Shown: one piece after another, positions 8,267-16,554 of the stretch
How the letters are laid out: every line of letters starts with the position of its first letter
How positions within the stretch are numbered: position 1 is the stretch's first letter
Origin: an uncultured Selenomonadales bacterium
Lineage (GTDB): Bacteria > Bacillota > Negativicutes > Acidaminococcales > Acidaminococcaceae
Direction of reading: 5' to 3'
Length of the DNA: 64,000 nt
NCBI GenBank assembly: GCA_900315805.1
Contig: ONAN01000001.1
Coordinates: 124,001 to 188,000 of the forward strand
Program-made: the position numbers and the translations under genes
The notes under the pieces: generated by a model
The model's input: the letters and a program-made list of their open reading frames with translations, nothing else
The model's database searches: none
What the model was told of the DNA's origin: nothing

Positions 8267-8710
8267 TTACACCTGACCCAGTACTTCGAGGCGTTTGACG
8301 CCGTCGATCATGCGCAGCTTGTCCAGCAGCGCTTCCAGGTCGATGGTGAGGTTGTTCGTTTCAATGGAAATGGTCGTGTTGGCCACGCCCTGCAGGGGGA
8401 TGCCCTGGTTGATGGTCATGATGCTGCCCGAATCGGCGGCCACGGTGTTCAGCACCTTGGACAGGACGCCCGACTTGTGTTCCAGCAGCAGGGACAGGGT
8501 GATGATCTTGTCCTTGCTTGCTTCGTAGAACGGGAAAACGTAATCCTTGTACTTGTAATAGGCGCTGCGGCTCAACCCCATCTTTTCCACCGCTTCGTTG
8601 ATGGTCTTCACTTCGCCGCGCTTGAGGATCTCCTTCACCTTGATGGTCTTCTTGATGGCCTCCGGCAGGATTTCTTCCCGTACCAGGTAAAACGTCGACT
8701 TGTCATTCAT
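8267..8710 (-). CDS. ACT domain protein, PheB/UPF0735 family
   Basis: The family, represented by B. subtilis PheB, has an N-terminal helix-turn-helix-like region (VKEILKRGEVKTINEAVEKMG, split by me into VKEILKRGEV and INEAVEKMGL) and a C-terminal ACT domain (LSLLLEHKSGVLSKVL, then a second half from about 85). The ATG at 8710 gives 147 residues, the usual length. AAGGAG is 9 bases before this codon but only 3 before the alternative ATG at 8716. Position directly ahead of hom-thrB suggests amino-acid sensing for the threonine branch; in Bacillus it neighbours pheA. Its biochemical role is not established by sequence. Confidence 0.9.
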   Translation of the reverse strand: MNDKSTFYLVREEILPEAIKKTIKVKEILKRGEVKTINEAVEKMGLSRSAYYKYKDYVFPFYEASKDKIITLSLLLEHKSGVLSKVLNTVAADSGSIMTINQGIPLQGVANTTISIETNNLTIDLEALLDKLRMIDGVKRLEVLGQV

Positions 8711-8783
8711 GTTCATAATCTCCTTCTCCAATCGCTTTATATTCCGGTCTTTTTTTCTCCCGGTTTCCAATCCAGATTCTCAC

Positions 8784-9398
8784 TTACTTCATGTGGCCCG
8801 GTTTGATTTTGCTTTCCGTGCCATTGGCCAGACGCTTGATGTTATCCTTGTGGCGGATGACGACGAACAGCGCGGCCAGCGTGCCGAACGCCGCATAAGG
8901 CCAGGGATACGCGAAGTACCAGGCCGAGCCTGCCGCAACCACGGCAGCCACGATGGAACCCAGCGACACGTAGCGTGTGATGGCCACGAGGACGGCCCAG
9001 ACGACGAATCCCACACCGGCGCTCACAGGCAGCATATACAGGAAGAGGCCGAGTCCGGTCGCCACTCCCTTGCCCCCTTTGAACCCCAGAAACAAGGAAT
9101 AGTTGTGTCCCAGCAGGGCACCCAGCGCCGTAATGGCCACCAGGGCCGCGCCGGCACCGATGCAGTGGTCGGCGATATACAGCGGCACAATGCCTTTGAG
9201 CATGTCCCCGATGAGCACGATGGCCGCCGTTTTAGGCCCGACGGTGCGGAACACGTTCGTCGCGCCGATATTGCCGCTGCCGTACTGGCGGATGTCGATG
9301 TGGTGCAGTGCCTTGACGAGCCATAACCCGTTGGGGATGGACCCGAAAACATAGCCCAGCACAAAGACGCCCGCTGCCAGCAAATAGGAAAAATCCAT
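8784..9398 (-). CDS. plsY: Acyl-phosphate:glycerol-3-phosphate acyltransferase PlsY
   Basis: PlsY transfers an acyl group from acyl-phosphate to glycerol-3-phosphate, giving lysophosphatidic acid, the first committed step of phospholipid synthesis. The 204-residue protein is strongly hydrophobic (multi-pass). All conserved cytoplasmic motifs are present: GSIPNG, SGNIGATN, GDMLKG, and GHNYSLFLGFKGGKGVATG near residues 105-123. It starts 5 bases after der. Confidence 0.97.
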   Translation of the reverse strand: MDFSYLLAAGVFVLGYVFGSIPNGLWLVKALHHIDIRQYGSGNIGATNVFRTVGPKTAAIVLIGDMLKGIVPLYIADHCIGAGAALVAITALGALLGHNYSLFLGFKGGKGVATGLGLFLYMLPVSAGVGFVVWAVLVAITRYVSLGSIVAAVVAAGSAWYFAYPWPYAAFGTLAALFVVIRHKDNIKRLANGTESKIKPGHMK

Positions 9399-9404
9399 GG
9401 GTCT

Positions 9405-10739
9405 TTAATCCTCCTCCTCGTTCCTTGCCCGCACGATCATATGGATAGGCGTGCCTTCGAAACCGAAGGATTCGCGCAGTTTGTTTTCCAGGTAACGCTG
9501 ATAGGAAAAATGCATCAGTTCCGGATTGTTGACGAAGAGCACGAACGTAGGCGGCTTGATCTTCACCTGCGTGGCGAAGTAGATCTTCAGCTGCTTGCCC
9601 TTGTCCGTCGGCGGCGGATTGATGGCGCACGCGTCTTCGATGATCTGGTTGAGCACCGAAGTCGAGATGCGCATGGAACTCTGTTCCGCCACGTATTTGA
9701 TGACTTCCGGCAGGCGGTGGATGCGCTGCATGGTCAGGGCCGACACATAGACGACCGGAGCGTACTGCAGGAACACCAGTTCCTTCCGCAGTTCTTCCGT
9801 ATACCGGAGGGTCGAGGAATTGTCCTTCTTATAGAGGTCCCACTTGTTGACGACCAGGATGATGCCTTTGCCGGCGTCATGGGCGTAGCCCACGATCTTC
9901 TTATCCTGTTCCGTGACCCCGTCCACGGCGTCGATGACCATGAGGACGACGTCGGACCGGTCCACGGCCCTGAGGGACCGGATGATGCTGTACTTTTCAA
10001 TCAGTTCGTCAATCTTCCCCTTGCGGCGCATGCCCGCCGTATCGATGAAGAGGAAGCGCTGACCGTCCCGCACCACCGGGGTGTCGATGGCGTCGCGCGT
10101 CGTGCCGGCCACATCGCTGACGATGGACCGCTCCTCCCCGACCAGGGCGTTGAAGATGGACGATTTGCCCACGTTCGGGCGGCCGATGAGGGCCACCTTG
10201 ATCTCGTCCTCGTCGTCGTCATCGGCGATAACGGGAACCGTCTGGTTCACTTTTTCCGTCAGGGCGTCGAGCATGTCGCCCAGGCCGATGTGGTTGGCCG
10301 CGGAAATGGGGATCGGGTCACCCAGGCCCAGGTTGTAGAATTCGTAGACGCCCAGCTCGTGTTTGGACGAATCCGCCTTGTTCACGGCCAGGACAATCGG
10401 TTTCTTGGATTTACGCAATAACTTCGCCACTTCCGCGTCTTCGTCCGTAATGCCGGTCCGGGCATCGCAGACGAACAGGATGACGTCGGCCTCGCGGATG
10501 GCGATCTGCGCCTGTTCCCGGATGGAAACGGCAATCTTGTCCGTGTTGGCGATTTCGATGCCGCCTGTATCGATGATGATGAATTCCCGGTCCAGCCATT
10601 CCGTCGTCGCGTACAGACGGTCGCGGGTCACGCCCGGCGTGTCTTCCACGATGGAAATGCGCTCGTTGGCGAGCACGTTGAACAACGTGGATTTGCCGAC
10701 GTTCGGCCGTCCGACGATGGCTACAATAGGTTTGGCCAT
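9405..10739 (-). CDS. der: Ribosome-assembly GTPase Der
   Basis: Der (EngA) is an essential GTPase with two tandem G domains acting in 50S maturation. The 444-residue protein has the first P-loop GRPNVGKST (10-18) with DTPGVTRDR and NKAD, the second P-loop GRPNVGKSS (about 186-194) with [11 protein letters not shown] and NKWD, and a C-terminal KH-like domain (about 355-440). An acidic linker (ADDDDEDE) separates the G domains. It lies between cobO (16 bases upstream) and plsY. Confidence 0.98.
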   Translation of the reverse strand: MAKPIVAIVGRPNVGKSTLFNVLANERISIVEDTPGVTRDRLYATTEWLDREFIIIDTGGIEIANTDKIAVSIREQAQIAIREADVILFVCDARTGITDEDAEVAKLLRKSKKPIVLAVNKADSSKHELGVYEFYNLGLGDPIPISAANHIGLGDMLDALTEKVNQTVPVIADDDDEDEIKVALIGRPNVGKSSIFNALVGEERSIVSDVAGTTRDAIDTPVVRDGQRFLFIDTAGMRRKGKIDELIEKYSIIRSLRAVDRSDVVLMVIDAVDGVTEQDKKIVGYAHDAGKGIILVVNKWDLYKKDNSSTLRYTEELRKELVFLQYAPVVYVSALTMQRIHRLPEVIKYVAEQSSMRISTSVLNQIIEDACAINPPPTDKGKQLKIYFATQVKIKPPTFVLFVNNPELMHFSYQRYLENKLRESFGFEGTPIHMIVRARNEEED

Positions 10740-10755
10740 ATCTGTTCTCTCCTTC

Positions 10756-11280
10756 TCAGTGGTCGATGCCGTCCCGGATCGGCACGCCTTTGGTGTAATA
10801 GTGCTTCACTTCGTGCATATCCGTGACAAGGTCGGCCATATCGATCAGTTCCTGCGGCGCTTCACGGCCCGTGAAGACGATTTCCGTACCATTCCGGTGC
10901 GACTGCAGGAACGCAATGACTTCGTTCGTGTTGACAAGGCCCCTGGCCATGGCGAGGTTCATTTCGTCCAGGATCACCACGTCCGCCTCTTTGGCGGCGA
11001 TGACGCGCTTTCCTTCTTCCCAGGCGGCCTGTGCCATCTGCACATCGACCGGGTCCGGGTGGCGGAAATCGACGAAACTGTCACGGCCCATCTGCCGCAG
11101 GGCGAAGCCGGGCAGATAGTGGAACGCCTTGGCTTCCCCGTATTCCGGGTCCCCCTTCATGAAGCAGATCATGACGACGCGGGCACCGTGTCCGACAGCC
11201 CGGAGCGCCAGCCCCAGGGCGGCCGTCGTCTTGCCTTTGCCGGTCCCCGTGTACACGTGGATCATTCCATAACCTTTCAT
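10756..11280 (-). CDS. cobO: Corrinoid adenosyltransferase
   Basis: It transfers the adenosyl group of ATP to cob(I)alamin or cob(I)yrinic acid diamide, completing or salvaging coenzyme B12. The 174-residue protein has the CobA/BtuR Walker [10 protein letters not shown] (11-19), [10 protein letters not shown] (Walker B-like) and [18 protein letters not shown], all typical. No other cobalamin gene is present in the window, so salvage or adenosylation of imported corrinoid is as likely as de novo synthesis. It is first in the operon leading to thrB. Confidence 0.95.
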   Translation of the reverse strand: MKGYGMIHVYTGTGKGKTTAALGLALRAVGHGARVVMICFMKGDPEYGEAKAFHYLPGFALRQMGRDSFVDFRHPDPVDVQMAQAAWEEGKRVIAAKEADVVILDEMNLAMARGLVNTNEVIAFLQSHRNGTEIVFTGREAPQELIDMADLVTDMHEVKHYYTKGVPIRDGIDH

Positions 11281-11303
11281 AGCTTCTCCTTCTCAACTGA
11301 CAA

Positions 11304-11318
11304 GTGTCCACTGGACAC
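11304..11318. promoter_or_regulatory. 15-bp perfect palindrome in the cobO leader
   Basis: GTGTCCA-C-TGGACAC is a perfect 7+1+7 inverted repeat starting about 13 bases downstream of the predicted transcription start and ending 23 bases before the cobO start codon. The position suits an operator or a short leader hairpin. Compare the similar palindrome before ispG at 29309-29323. Confidence 0.45.
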
Positions 11319-11337
11319 CGTATTTCCACATAATATA

Positions 11338-11365
11338 ATTATACAGCAAATTCTGTTTATCTCAA
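11338..11365 (-). promoter_or_regulatory. Promoter of the cobO-der-plsY-ACT-hom-thrB unit
   Basis: The minus strand has TTGAGA (11360-11365), a 16-base spacer and a perfect TATAAT (11338-11343), in the gap between the DUF512 gene and cobO. Gaps within the following six genes are 5-73 bases and no terminator was seen, so this may be the main promoter for all of them. Confidence 0.7.
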
Positions 11366-11387
11366 CCATGTAAAACGGAACGCCGTC

Positions 11388-12803
11388 TTACGGGAAAACG
11401 CGGATGTACTCCGTCGGGTTCGCCGCATCTTCCCGCGCGCGGTCCGGCAGCGTCCGGTCCGGCGCCGCGTGTCCGTCCGTCCACTCCCCCTCTTCCCGGA
11501 GCAGCAGGCTGTGCAGTTCCGCCGCCCCGCGGGCGATATGGACGGGGCGTGCGGCCCGGCGCCGGAATTCGGCAAGGGGCACGTCGTCCAAAAAGAGGCT
11601 GTCCGCATTGAGGACGGTTCCCGGCAGGATGACCGGGCGGTCTTCCGGTACGGCCCGCAGGATATCCGTGGCGGTCAGCAGGCCCGTGACATTGATGGTA
11701 TGCCCGAAAAAGTCGTTGACGACGGGTACCAGCACATGGTCCGTACCATACCGTTTGTTGAAGGCTTCCAGGTACGGGCGCAGCTGCCCGTAGGCCGAAA
11801 CGCCGACGGGCACGGCGTAATTCCGGACGGCCGGCACGATGCCGTCCGCACTGCGGCGCTCCGCCTTGTTCCACTCTTCCGTAAAGTTGCGCGTCAGGCC
11901 GATGCCGTTCTCCAGCTGGGGGAACCCGTCGTACCAGTCTGCCGGCGGCAGAGGCCTTCCGGCGAGGATGTAGAATTCGTCCCCCAGGTAAATGAAGGTG
12001 CGTCCCAGCCTGCGGCGGCACTCTTCCTGCCAGGCCGTGACCGTGTCCACCAGCTGCCGGGCTTCTTCCGCCGTAAAGAGACGCAGGTCCGGCAGGTTTT
12101 CCGTGTTGCGCGTGATGCCGACGGACACGACGGCCATGTCTTCCACACAGTCCGCGTGGGCCAGCAGGTCCCGGTACGATTTTTCCAGGACGGCGCCGTC
12201 ATTCCAGTCCGGGCAGCAGACAATCTGCGCGTGAATATGGATGCCCGCGTCAAAGAGGCGCTGCAAATCCTGCATCAGATTGCCGGCACGGCGGTTGAAC
12301 ATCATCTTCTGCCGCACGGCGGGATCCGTCGCGTGCACCGAAACGTAGAGGGGCGACATGTGGGTCGTAATGATGCGTCGGTAATCGTCTTCCGTCAGGT
12401 TCGTGAGGGTCACGAAGTTGCCGTACAGGAAGGAAAGGCGGTAGTCGTCGTCGCGCACGTAGAGGGTCTTGCGCAGGCCCGGAATCATGCGGTCCACGAA
12501 ACAGAACACGCACTTGTTGTGGCAGAGGCAGACCCTGTCGAAAACGGCCTGCTCGAACGACAGGCCCAGTTCCTCGTCCGGTTCCTTTTCCAGGGCCACG
12601 TCCCGCAGGGTGCCGTCCGTGCCGCGGATGGTGAGCGTGACATCCGTGTCCGCCGCGGCGAAGCTGACGTCCAGTATATCGCGCACCGGCAGGCCGTTGA
12701 CGGCGCAGAGATGCTCCCCCGGCAGAATGCCGGCTTCGGCCGCCAGGCTGTGCCGCTTGACGCCGCTGATGATGCCTTCCTGTCTGAATTCCTTCGCTTC
12801 CAT
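11388..12803 (-). CDS. DUF512 radical-SAM-type iron-sulfur protein
   Basis: This 471-residue protein belongs to the DUF512 family: an N-terminal PDZ-like module (about 8-70, GIISGVKRHSLAAEAGILPGE), then a cysteine cluster VCLCHNKCVFCFVDRMIPG (about 91-109) resembling a radical-SAM CxxxCxxC site within a larger Cys set, and a C-terminal DUF512 domain (GDEFYILAGRPLPP near 275-288). The reaction is unknown in the family. It has its own promoter and is followed by the separately initiated cobO unit. Confidence 0.88.
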   Translation of the reverse strand: MEAKEFRQEGIISGVKRHSLAAEAGILPGEHLCAVNGLPVRDILDVSFAAADTDVTLTIRGTDGTLRDVALEKEPDEELGLSFEQAVFDRVCLCHNKCVFCFVDRMIPGLRKTLYVRDDDYRLSFLYGNFVTLTNLTEDDYRRIITTHMSPLYVSVHATDPAVRQKMMFNRRAGNLMQDLQRLFDAGIHIHAQIVCCPDWNDGAVLEKSYRDLLAHADCVEDMAVVSVGITRNTENLPDLRLFTAEEARQLVDTVTAWQEECRRRLGRTFIYLGDEFYILAGRPLPPADWYDGFPQLENGIGLTRNFTEEWNKAERRSADGIVPAVRNYAVPVGVSAYGQLRPYLEAFNKRYGTDHVLVPVVNDFFGHTINVTGLLTATDILRAVPEDRPVILPGTVLNADSLFLDDVPLAEFRRRAARPVHIARGAAELHSLLLREEGEWTDGHAAPDRTLPDRAREDAANPTEYIRVFP

Positions 12804-12853
12804 CTGGGTGCTCCTTCTTGTCCGTACCTGTTTCCGGTACGGTCACATATCTC

Positions 12854-12888
12854 ATTATACAATATTTTACGATGAAAAGACATATGTC
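12854..12888 (-). promoter_or_regulatory. Promoter of the DUF512 gene with overlapping palindrome
   Basis: TATAAT (12854-12859, minus strand) lies 50 bases upstream of the DUF512 start. The -35 region (12877-12882) is a poor match, but the perfect 10-bp palindrome GACATATGTC (12879-12888), flanked by A/T tracts, overlaps it. That arrangement suggests a regulator site, either an activator helping a weak -35 or a repressor. Confidence 0.5.
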
Positions 12889-12911
12889 CTTTTCAAAAAA
12901 TCACGTAGCAT

Positions 12912-12940
12912 AAAAAAAGCCCGCTTACGCAAGCGGGCTT
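12912..12940 (-). terminator. rpsO terminator
   Basis: A GC-rich stem GCCCGCTT/AAGCGGGC with a 4-base loop is followed on the minus strand by seven T (12912-12918). It starts 14 bases after the rpsO stop. Confidence 0.92.
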
Positions 12941-12953
12941 TTGTCTGCCGTGA

Positions 12954-13220
12954 TTATTTGCGGATGTTCAGTTTCGCAACAATGGCGCGATACCGTTCGA
13001 TATCCTTTTTCTGCAGATAGTTCAGCAGGCCACGACGCTGGCCGACCATCTTCAGCAGGCCGCGGCGGGAATGATGATCCTTCTTGTTGTTCTTCAGGTG
13101 TTCCGTCAGGGCGGTGATGCGGGAGGTCAGTACAGCGATCTGTACTTCCGGGGAGCCCGTGTCGCCTTCATGGCGTGCATTTTCCTTGATGATTGCCTGT
13201 TTTTCTTCCGTAGTCAACAT
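12954..13220 (-). CDS. rpsO: 30S ribosomal protein S15
   Basis: S15 binds the central domain of 16S rRNA early in 30S assembly. The 88-residue protein carries the family pattern ([46 protein letters not shown]). The ATG at 13220 follows AGGAGG with a 9-base gap; an upstream in-frame ATG lies in the untranslated leader. It has its own promoter, leader and terminator, hence a single-gene unit. Confidence 0.98.
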   Translation of the reverse strand: MLTTEEKQAIIKENARHEGDTGSPEVQIAVLTSRITALTEHLKNNKKDHHSRRGLLKMVGQRRGLLNYLQKKDIERYRAIVAKLNIRK

Positions 13221-13300
13221 AATGAAATACCTCCTGTAAATTAAATCCGGCCGGTACGGGGCAGGCGTCGGAGATTCGCTCTTCTCGGCACCGGTCATGC
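13221..13300 (-). promoter_or_regulatory. rpsO 5' leader, candidate S15 autoregulatory RNA
   Basis: The roughly 80-base leader can fold into an outer stem (GACCGGT with TACCGGC) around an inner hairpin GGUGCCGAGA/UCUCCGACGCC containing adjacent U-G and G-C pairs. A G-U/G-C element is part of known S15 binding sites, and S15 leader autoregulation is known in several bacteria. This specific fold is my reading and is not a match to a named class. Confidence 0.4.
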
Positions 13301-13306
13301 TCAACT

Positions 13307-13335
13307 ATATTAGCACAGGAATGTCCTTTTGTAAA
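13307..13335 (-). promoter_or_regulatory. rpsO promoter
   Basis: The minus strand has TTTACA (13330-13335), a 17-base spacer and TAATAT (13307-13312), with TGC directly before the -10 (an extended -10 element). Confidence 0.65.
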
Positions 13336-13359
13336 GGACTTTTCTGTTCCAAACCAGAT

Positions 13360-14322
13360 TTATTGCCGGTCTGTGCCGGCCGTTTCCCGGAAATAGCGCC
13401 GGGCCTCCTCCCTGTCCTTTTCCAGCTGGGCCTTCAGCGCGTCCAGGGAAGAAAAGCGCTGCTCAGGCCGGAGAAACTTGCAGAACCCCGCTTCCAGGGT
13501 GGCTCCGTACAGATCCTCGTGGAAATCGAACAGGTTGATTTCCAGCACTTCGCGGATGACATCGTCGAAGGTGGGATTCATGCCCAGGTTGCCCACGCCC
13601 TGCAGCAGTCTTCCTTCGTACTGCACCGTCATGGCGTAGACACCGCCGGGCGGCAGGGCCGTCCCGTTGCGGTTGACATAGAGGTTCGCCGTGGGGAACC
13701 CCAGGGTGCGGCCGCGGCGGAAGCCGCGCTGCACGGTTCCTTCCACGCTGTACGGCCGTCCCAGCATCGCTTCCGCGTCAGCCAGGCCGCCGGCGGCGAT
13801 GGCACGGCGGATGCGGGTGCTGCTGATGGGCTCGCCCCGGTATTCCAAAAGGGGCCGCACGATGACTTCAAAGCCCTTGATGCGGCCGTTCTGCTTCAGC
13901 ATGCCCGTGTTGCCCGTTCCGCGGAAGCCATAGGAAAAGTTGGCGCCGCAGACGAGGCAGCGGAAGTCGAGCTTGCGCAGCTGCTGCAGGAACTGTTTCG
14001 GCGATAAGACGGCCAGCTGGCGGTCAAAGGGGATGTCGACGAGCAGGTCGACGCCCAGCTCCTTCAGCTTGCGGATCTTTTCCGCCGGCGAGATGAGGGA
14101 CTGCGGGACGGCACAGGGGTTGATCAGCGTGAAGGGATGGTTGACGAAGGTCAGCACAGCCAGTTTCAGGCCGTGTTCCGCTGCGTAATCCCTCGCGTGG
14201 CTGATGACGTCGATGTGGCCGCGGTGGAGTCCGTCGAATGTGCCCAGGGCAATGACCGTGGGCACGCCGCCGGTCTTGTCGGAGAAATCCGTGTTATTGA
14301 TTAAATCCTTGATGATCTTCAT
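13360..14322 (-). CDS. ribF: Bifunctional riboflavin kinase / FMN adenylyltransferase
   Basis: It converts riboflavin to FMN and then FAD. From the ATG at 14322 the protein is 320 residues: an N-terminal nucleotidyltransferase domain with ALGTFDGLHRGHIDVI (HxGH-type motif) and SSTRIRRAI, then a C-terminal flavokinase domain with GFPTANLYV and a NLFDFHEDLYG segment. The start overlaps the truB stop (ATGA), which argues against the longer frame opening inside truB. It is the last gene of the rimP operon. Confidence 0.97.
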   Translation of the reverse strand: MKIIKDLINNTDFSDKTGGVPTVIALGTFDGLHRGHIDVISHARDYAAEHGLKLAVLTFVNHPFTLINPCAVPQSLISPAEKIRKLKELGVDLLVDIPFDRQLAVLSPKQFLQQLRKLDFRCLVCGANFSYGFRGTGNTGMLKQNGRIKGFEVIVRPLLEYRGEPISSTRIRRAIAAGGLADAEAMLGRPYSVEGTVQRGFRRGRTLGFPTANLYVNRNGTALPPGGVYAMTVQYEGRLLQGVGNLGMNPTFDDVIREVLEINLFDFHEDLYGATLEAGFCKFLRPEQRFSSLDALKAQLEKDREEARRYFRETAGTDRQ

Positions 14323-15221
14323 GTTGGTTGGTCTTCTTCCCGTGTTTCTTCCGGGGGACGGGGCGCCTGGTGCAGGATTTTCAGGGCCCGCACCTTCTCT
14401 TCCCCGCAGCGCGCGACGCCCAGAAAGGTTCCGTTCAGGCAGAGTGCGTACGTGCCGTCTGCCAGGCCGCGGACCGTCGTTGCGACGCCGCTGGTGATGC
14501 GGTAAGCCTGCCAGGGCGTGGCGGCCAGCCGCGGCAGGTCCTGCACGGCCCGTTCCGGCGGCAGCAGGGCCGCCTGCGGGTCGGCTTCGACCTCTTCCAG
14601 GGTGCGGGCATCCTCCAACAGATACCCGTCCACCCGCGTGCGCAGCAGGAACGTCATGTGGGCCGCCGTGCCGAGCGCGGCAGCGATATCCTCCAGAAGC
14701 GTGCGGATATAGGTGCCCTTCGAACATTCGATGGCAAGGCGGAAATACGGCGGGTCCCAGTCCAGCAGTTCCAGTTTATGGATGGTGACAGGACGCGGTT
14801 TCCGTTCGATTTCGATGCCCTGCCGGGCATATTGATACAGTTTTTTGCCGTTGACCTTTAAGGCGGAATACATGGGAGGCGTCTGCAGGATGGTTCCGCG
14901 GAACCGTGCCAGGCAGGCTTCCAGGTCCGCTTCTGTCAGGGGCGGTACCGGCCGTTCCTCTATGATCCGGCCGCTGTCATCGCCCGTATCGGTCCGCGTC
15001 CCGAAGCAGCCTTCCGCCCGGTACTCCTTCGAACCCGTCGCGGCATATTCCAGAAGGCGCGTCGCCGTGCCCAGGAAGACCGGCAATACACCGGCCGCGT
15101 CCGGATCCAGTGTGCCTGCGTGGCCCACCTTCTTCTGTCCGTAGACGCGGCGCACGCGGCTGACCACGTCGTGGGACGTCAGGCCCGGCGGTTTGAGTAC
15201 GTTCAGGATGCCGTCGCTCAT
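14319..15221 (-). CDS. truB: tRNA pseudouridine(55) synthase
   Basis: TruB makes pseudouridine 55 in the T-loop of tRNAs. The 300-residue protein has the diagnostic LNVLKPPGLTSHD start, the catalytic KVGHAGTLDPDAAGVLPV motif (nucleophile D39), the YSALKVNGKKLYQYAR segment, and a C-terminal PUA-like region. The start overlaps the nrnA stop and the end overlaps the ribF start, both through ATGA. Confidence 0.98.
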   Translation of the reverse strand: MSDGILNVLKPPGLTSHDVVSRVRRVYGQKKVGHAGTLDPDAAGVLPVFLGTATRLLEYAATGSKEYRAEGCFGTRTDTGDDSGRIIEERPVPPLTEADLEACLARFRGTILQTPPMYSALKVNGKKLYQYARQGIEIERKPRPVTIHKLELLDWDPPYFRLAIECSKGTYIRTLLEDIAAALGTAAHMTFLLRTRVDGYLLEDARTLEEVEADPQAALLPPERAVQDLPRLAATPWQAYRITSGVATTVRGLADGTYALCLNGTFLGVARCGEEKVRALKILHQAPRPPEETREEDQPT

Positions 15222-16171
15222 GCCAGTGCCGCCTCGACCACTTTCAGGACGATTTCCTTCGCCTGGGCCAGGGGCGCATGGATGCTGCAGCCGGCCGCCT
15301 TCTGGTGGCCGCCGCCCTGGAAGCCCAGGGCGATTTTCGCCACGTCGACCGCCTTGGAGCGGAAGCTGACCCGCGTCAGATTGTCTTCGACCTGCTTGAA
15401 GAGGACGGCGATTTCCACTCCACGGATATAGCGCGGGAAGGAGATGAAGGCGTCCGTATCCACGTTATGGTCGTACAGTGCCAGCGGAATCTCGACGTAG
15501 GCGATGCGCCCGTCCTTCAGGAAGGTCAGTGTTTCCAGGACTTTGCCCAGCATCTCGATCTGGCTGCGGTCCTTGACTTCCATGTTGTCCGAAATGAAGC
15601 TCGGATCCACGCCCATGTCGATCAGCTTGCCTGCCGTCTCCATCGTGTGGGATGTCGTGTTGGAATACTTGAAGGAGCCCGTATCCGTGTACAGGCCTTC
15701 GTAGACGCAGGTGGCCGTGTCCAGGTCGAACCGGACGCCCAGCGCCAGAATGAGGCTGTAGATGATTTCCGCCGTGGCTGCCGCCGTGGCATCCAGGTAC
15801 AGATAATCAGCGAAACGGGTGTTCGTCTTATGATGGTCGATGTTGAGGACGCCGCCGGCCTTGACGACCTGCATGGCGTTCCCGGCCCGGTCGGCGGAGC
15901 TGGCGTCAATGATCACCAGCAGGTCCGCCGGAATCGATTCCGAAGGGTCGAACCGGCGGAAGTCGTCGATGCCCGGCAGGAACCGGTAGACATCGGGCAG
16001 GTCGTCGTCCACGTTCAGGATGACTTCCTTCCCCAGCGAACGCAGCGCACGGGCCAGGGCCAGCGCACTGCCGAGGGTGTCCCCGTCGGGGCTGATGTGG
16101 CTGACGAGGACCAGCTTCTGCGCCTTCTTCAGCAGGCCGGCCATTTCTTCCAGATTCAGGATCTTACACAT
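15218..16171 (-). CDS. nrnA: Bifunctional oligoribonuclease / pAp phosphatase (DHH family)
   Basis: NrnA degrades very short RNA oligomers and dephosphorylates 3'-phosphoadenosine 5'-phosphate. From the ATG at 16171 (AAGGA 7 bases upstream, 1 base after the rbfA stop) it is 317 residues. Motifs: SHISPDGDTLGSALAL (24-39), NIDHHKTN (the DHH) and C-terminal GGGHQKAAG of DHHA1. The location between rbfA and truB is the usual one in Firmicutes. The longer frame opening inside rbfA is rejected. Confidence 0.95.
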   Translation of the reverse strand: MCKILNLEEMAGLLKKAQKLVLVSHISPDGDTLGSALALARALRSLGKEVILNVDDDLPDVYRFLPGIDDFRRFDPSESIPADLLVIIDASSADRAGNAMQVVKAGGVLNIDHHKTNTRFADYLYLDATAAATAEIIYSLILALGVRFDLDTATCVYEGLYTDTGSFKYSNTTSHTMETAGKLIDMGVDPSFISDNMEVKDRSQIEMLGKVLETLTFLKDGRIAYVEIPLALYDHNVDTDAFISFPRYIRGVEIAVLFKQVEDNLTRVSFRSKAVDVAKIALGFQGGGHQKAAGCSIHAPLAQAKEIVLKVVEAALA

Positions 16172-16172
16172 C

Positions 16173-16526
16173 TTATTTTCCTTCGTTTTCCTTGATTTGA
16201 CGTAACAGGCTGTCGATGTGGGCACCGTACTCCAGGGACGTGTCCTTTTCCAGGATCAGTTCCGGAGCGAAGCGGAGCCGGATGCGTTTGGCGATTTCCG
16301 TCCGCAAAAATCCCTTGGCCCTGTTCAGGGCGTCCCAGGCTTCCTTCTGTTTGTCTTCGGGGCCGTAGAGGCTGACGAAGACCTTGGCCTGGCTCATGTC
16401 GTCGGTCAGTTCCACACCCGTTACGGTGACGAACTGGATGCGGGGATCCTTCACATCGCGCAGGAGCATGTTGGAAATCTCGTGCTGGATCTGTTCCTGC
16501 ACCTTTTCAACTCGTAATCTAGCCAT
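16173..16526 (-). CDS. rbfA: Ribosome-binding factor A
   Basis: RbfA binds pre-30S particles and aids 16S rRNA 5' maturation. The 117-residue protein has the family core: VQEQIQHEISNMLLRDVKDPRI and SQAKVFVSLYG. It is placed 28 bases after infB and ends 1 base before nrnA. Confidence 0.97.
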   Translation of the reverse strand: MARLRVEKVQEQIQHEISNMLLRDVKDPRIQFVTVTGVELTDDMSQAKVFVSLYGPEDKQKEAWDALNRAKGFLRTEIAKRIRLRFAPELILEKDTSLEYGAHIDSLLRQIKENEGK

Positions 16527-16554
16527 AAAATGTTCCTTTTATCCGAGGCGCCCC

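Noticed and set aside
5984-8806. 940-codon open frame on the plus strand across thrB-hom-ACT gene
   Set aside because: It is antisense to three genes with full family motifs; long antisense frames are expected in GC-rich genes. The translation is rich in His, Arg, Gly and Asp and has no recognisable domain.
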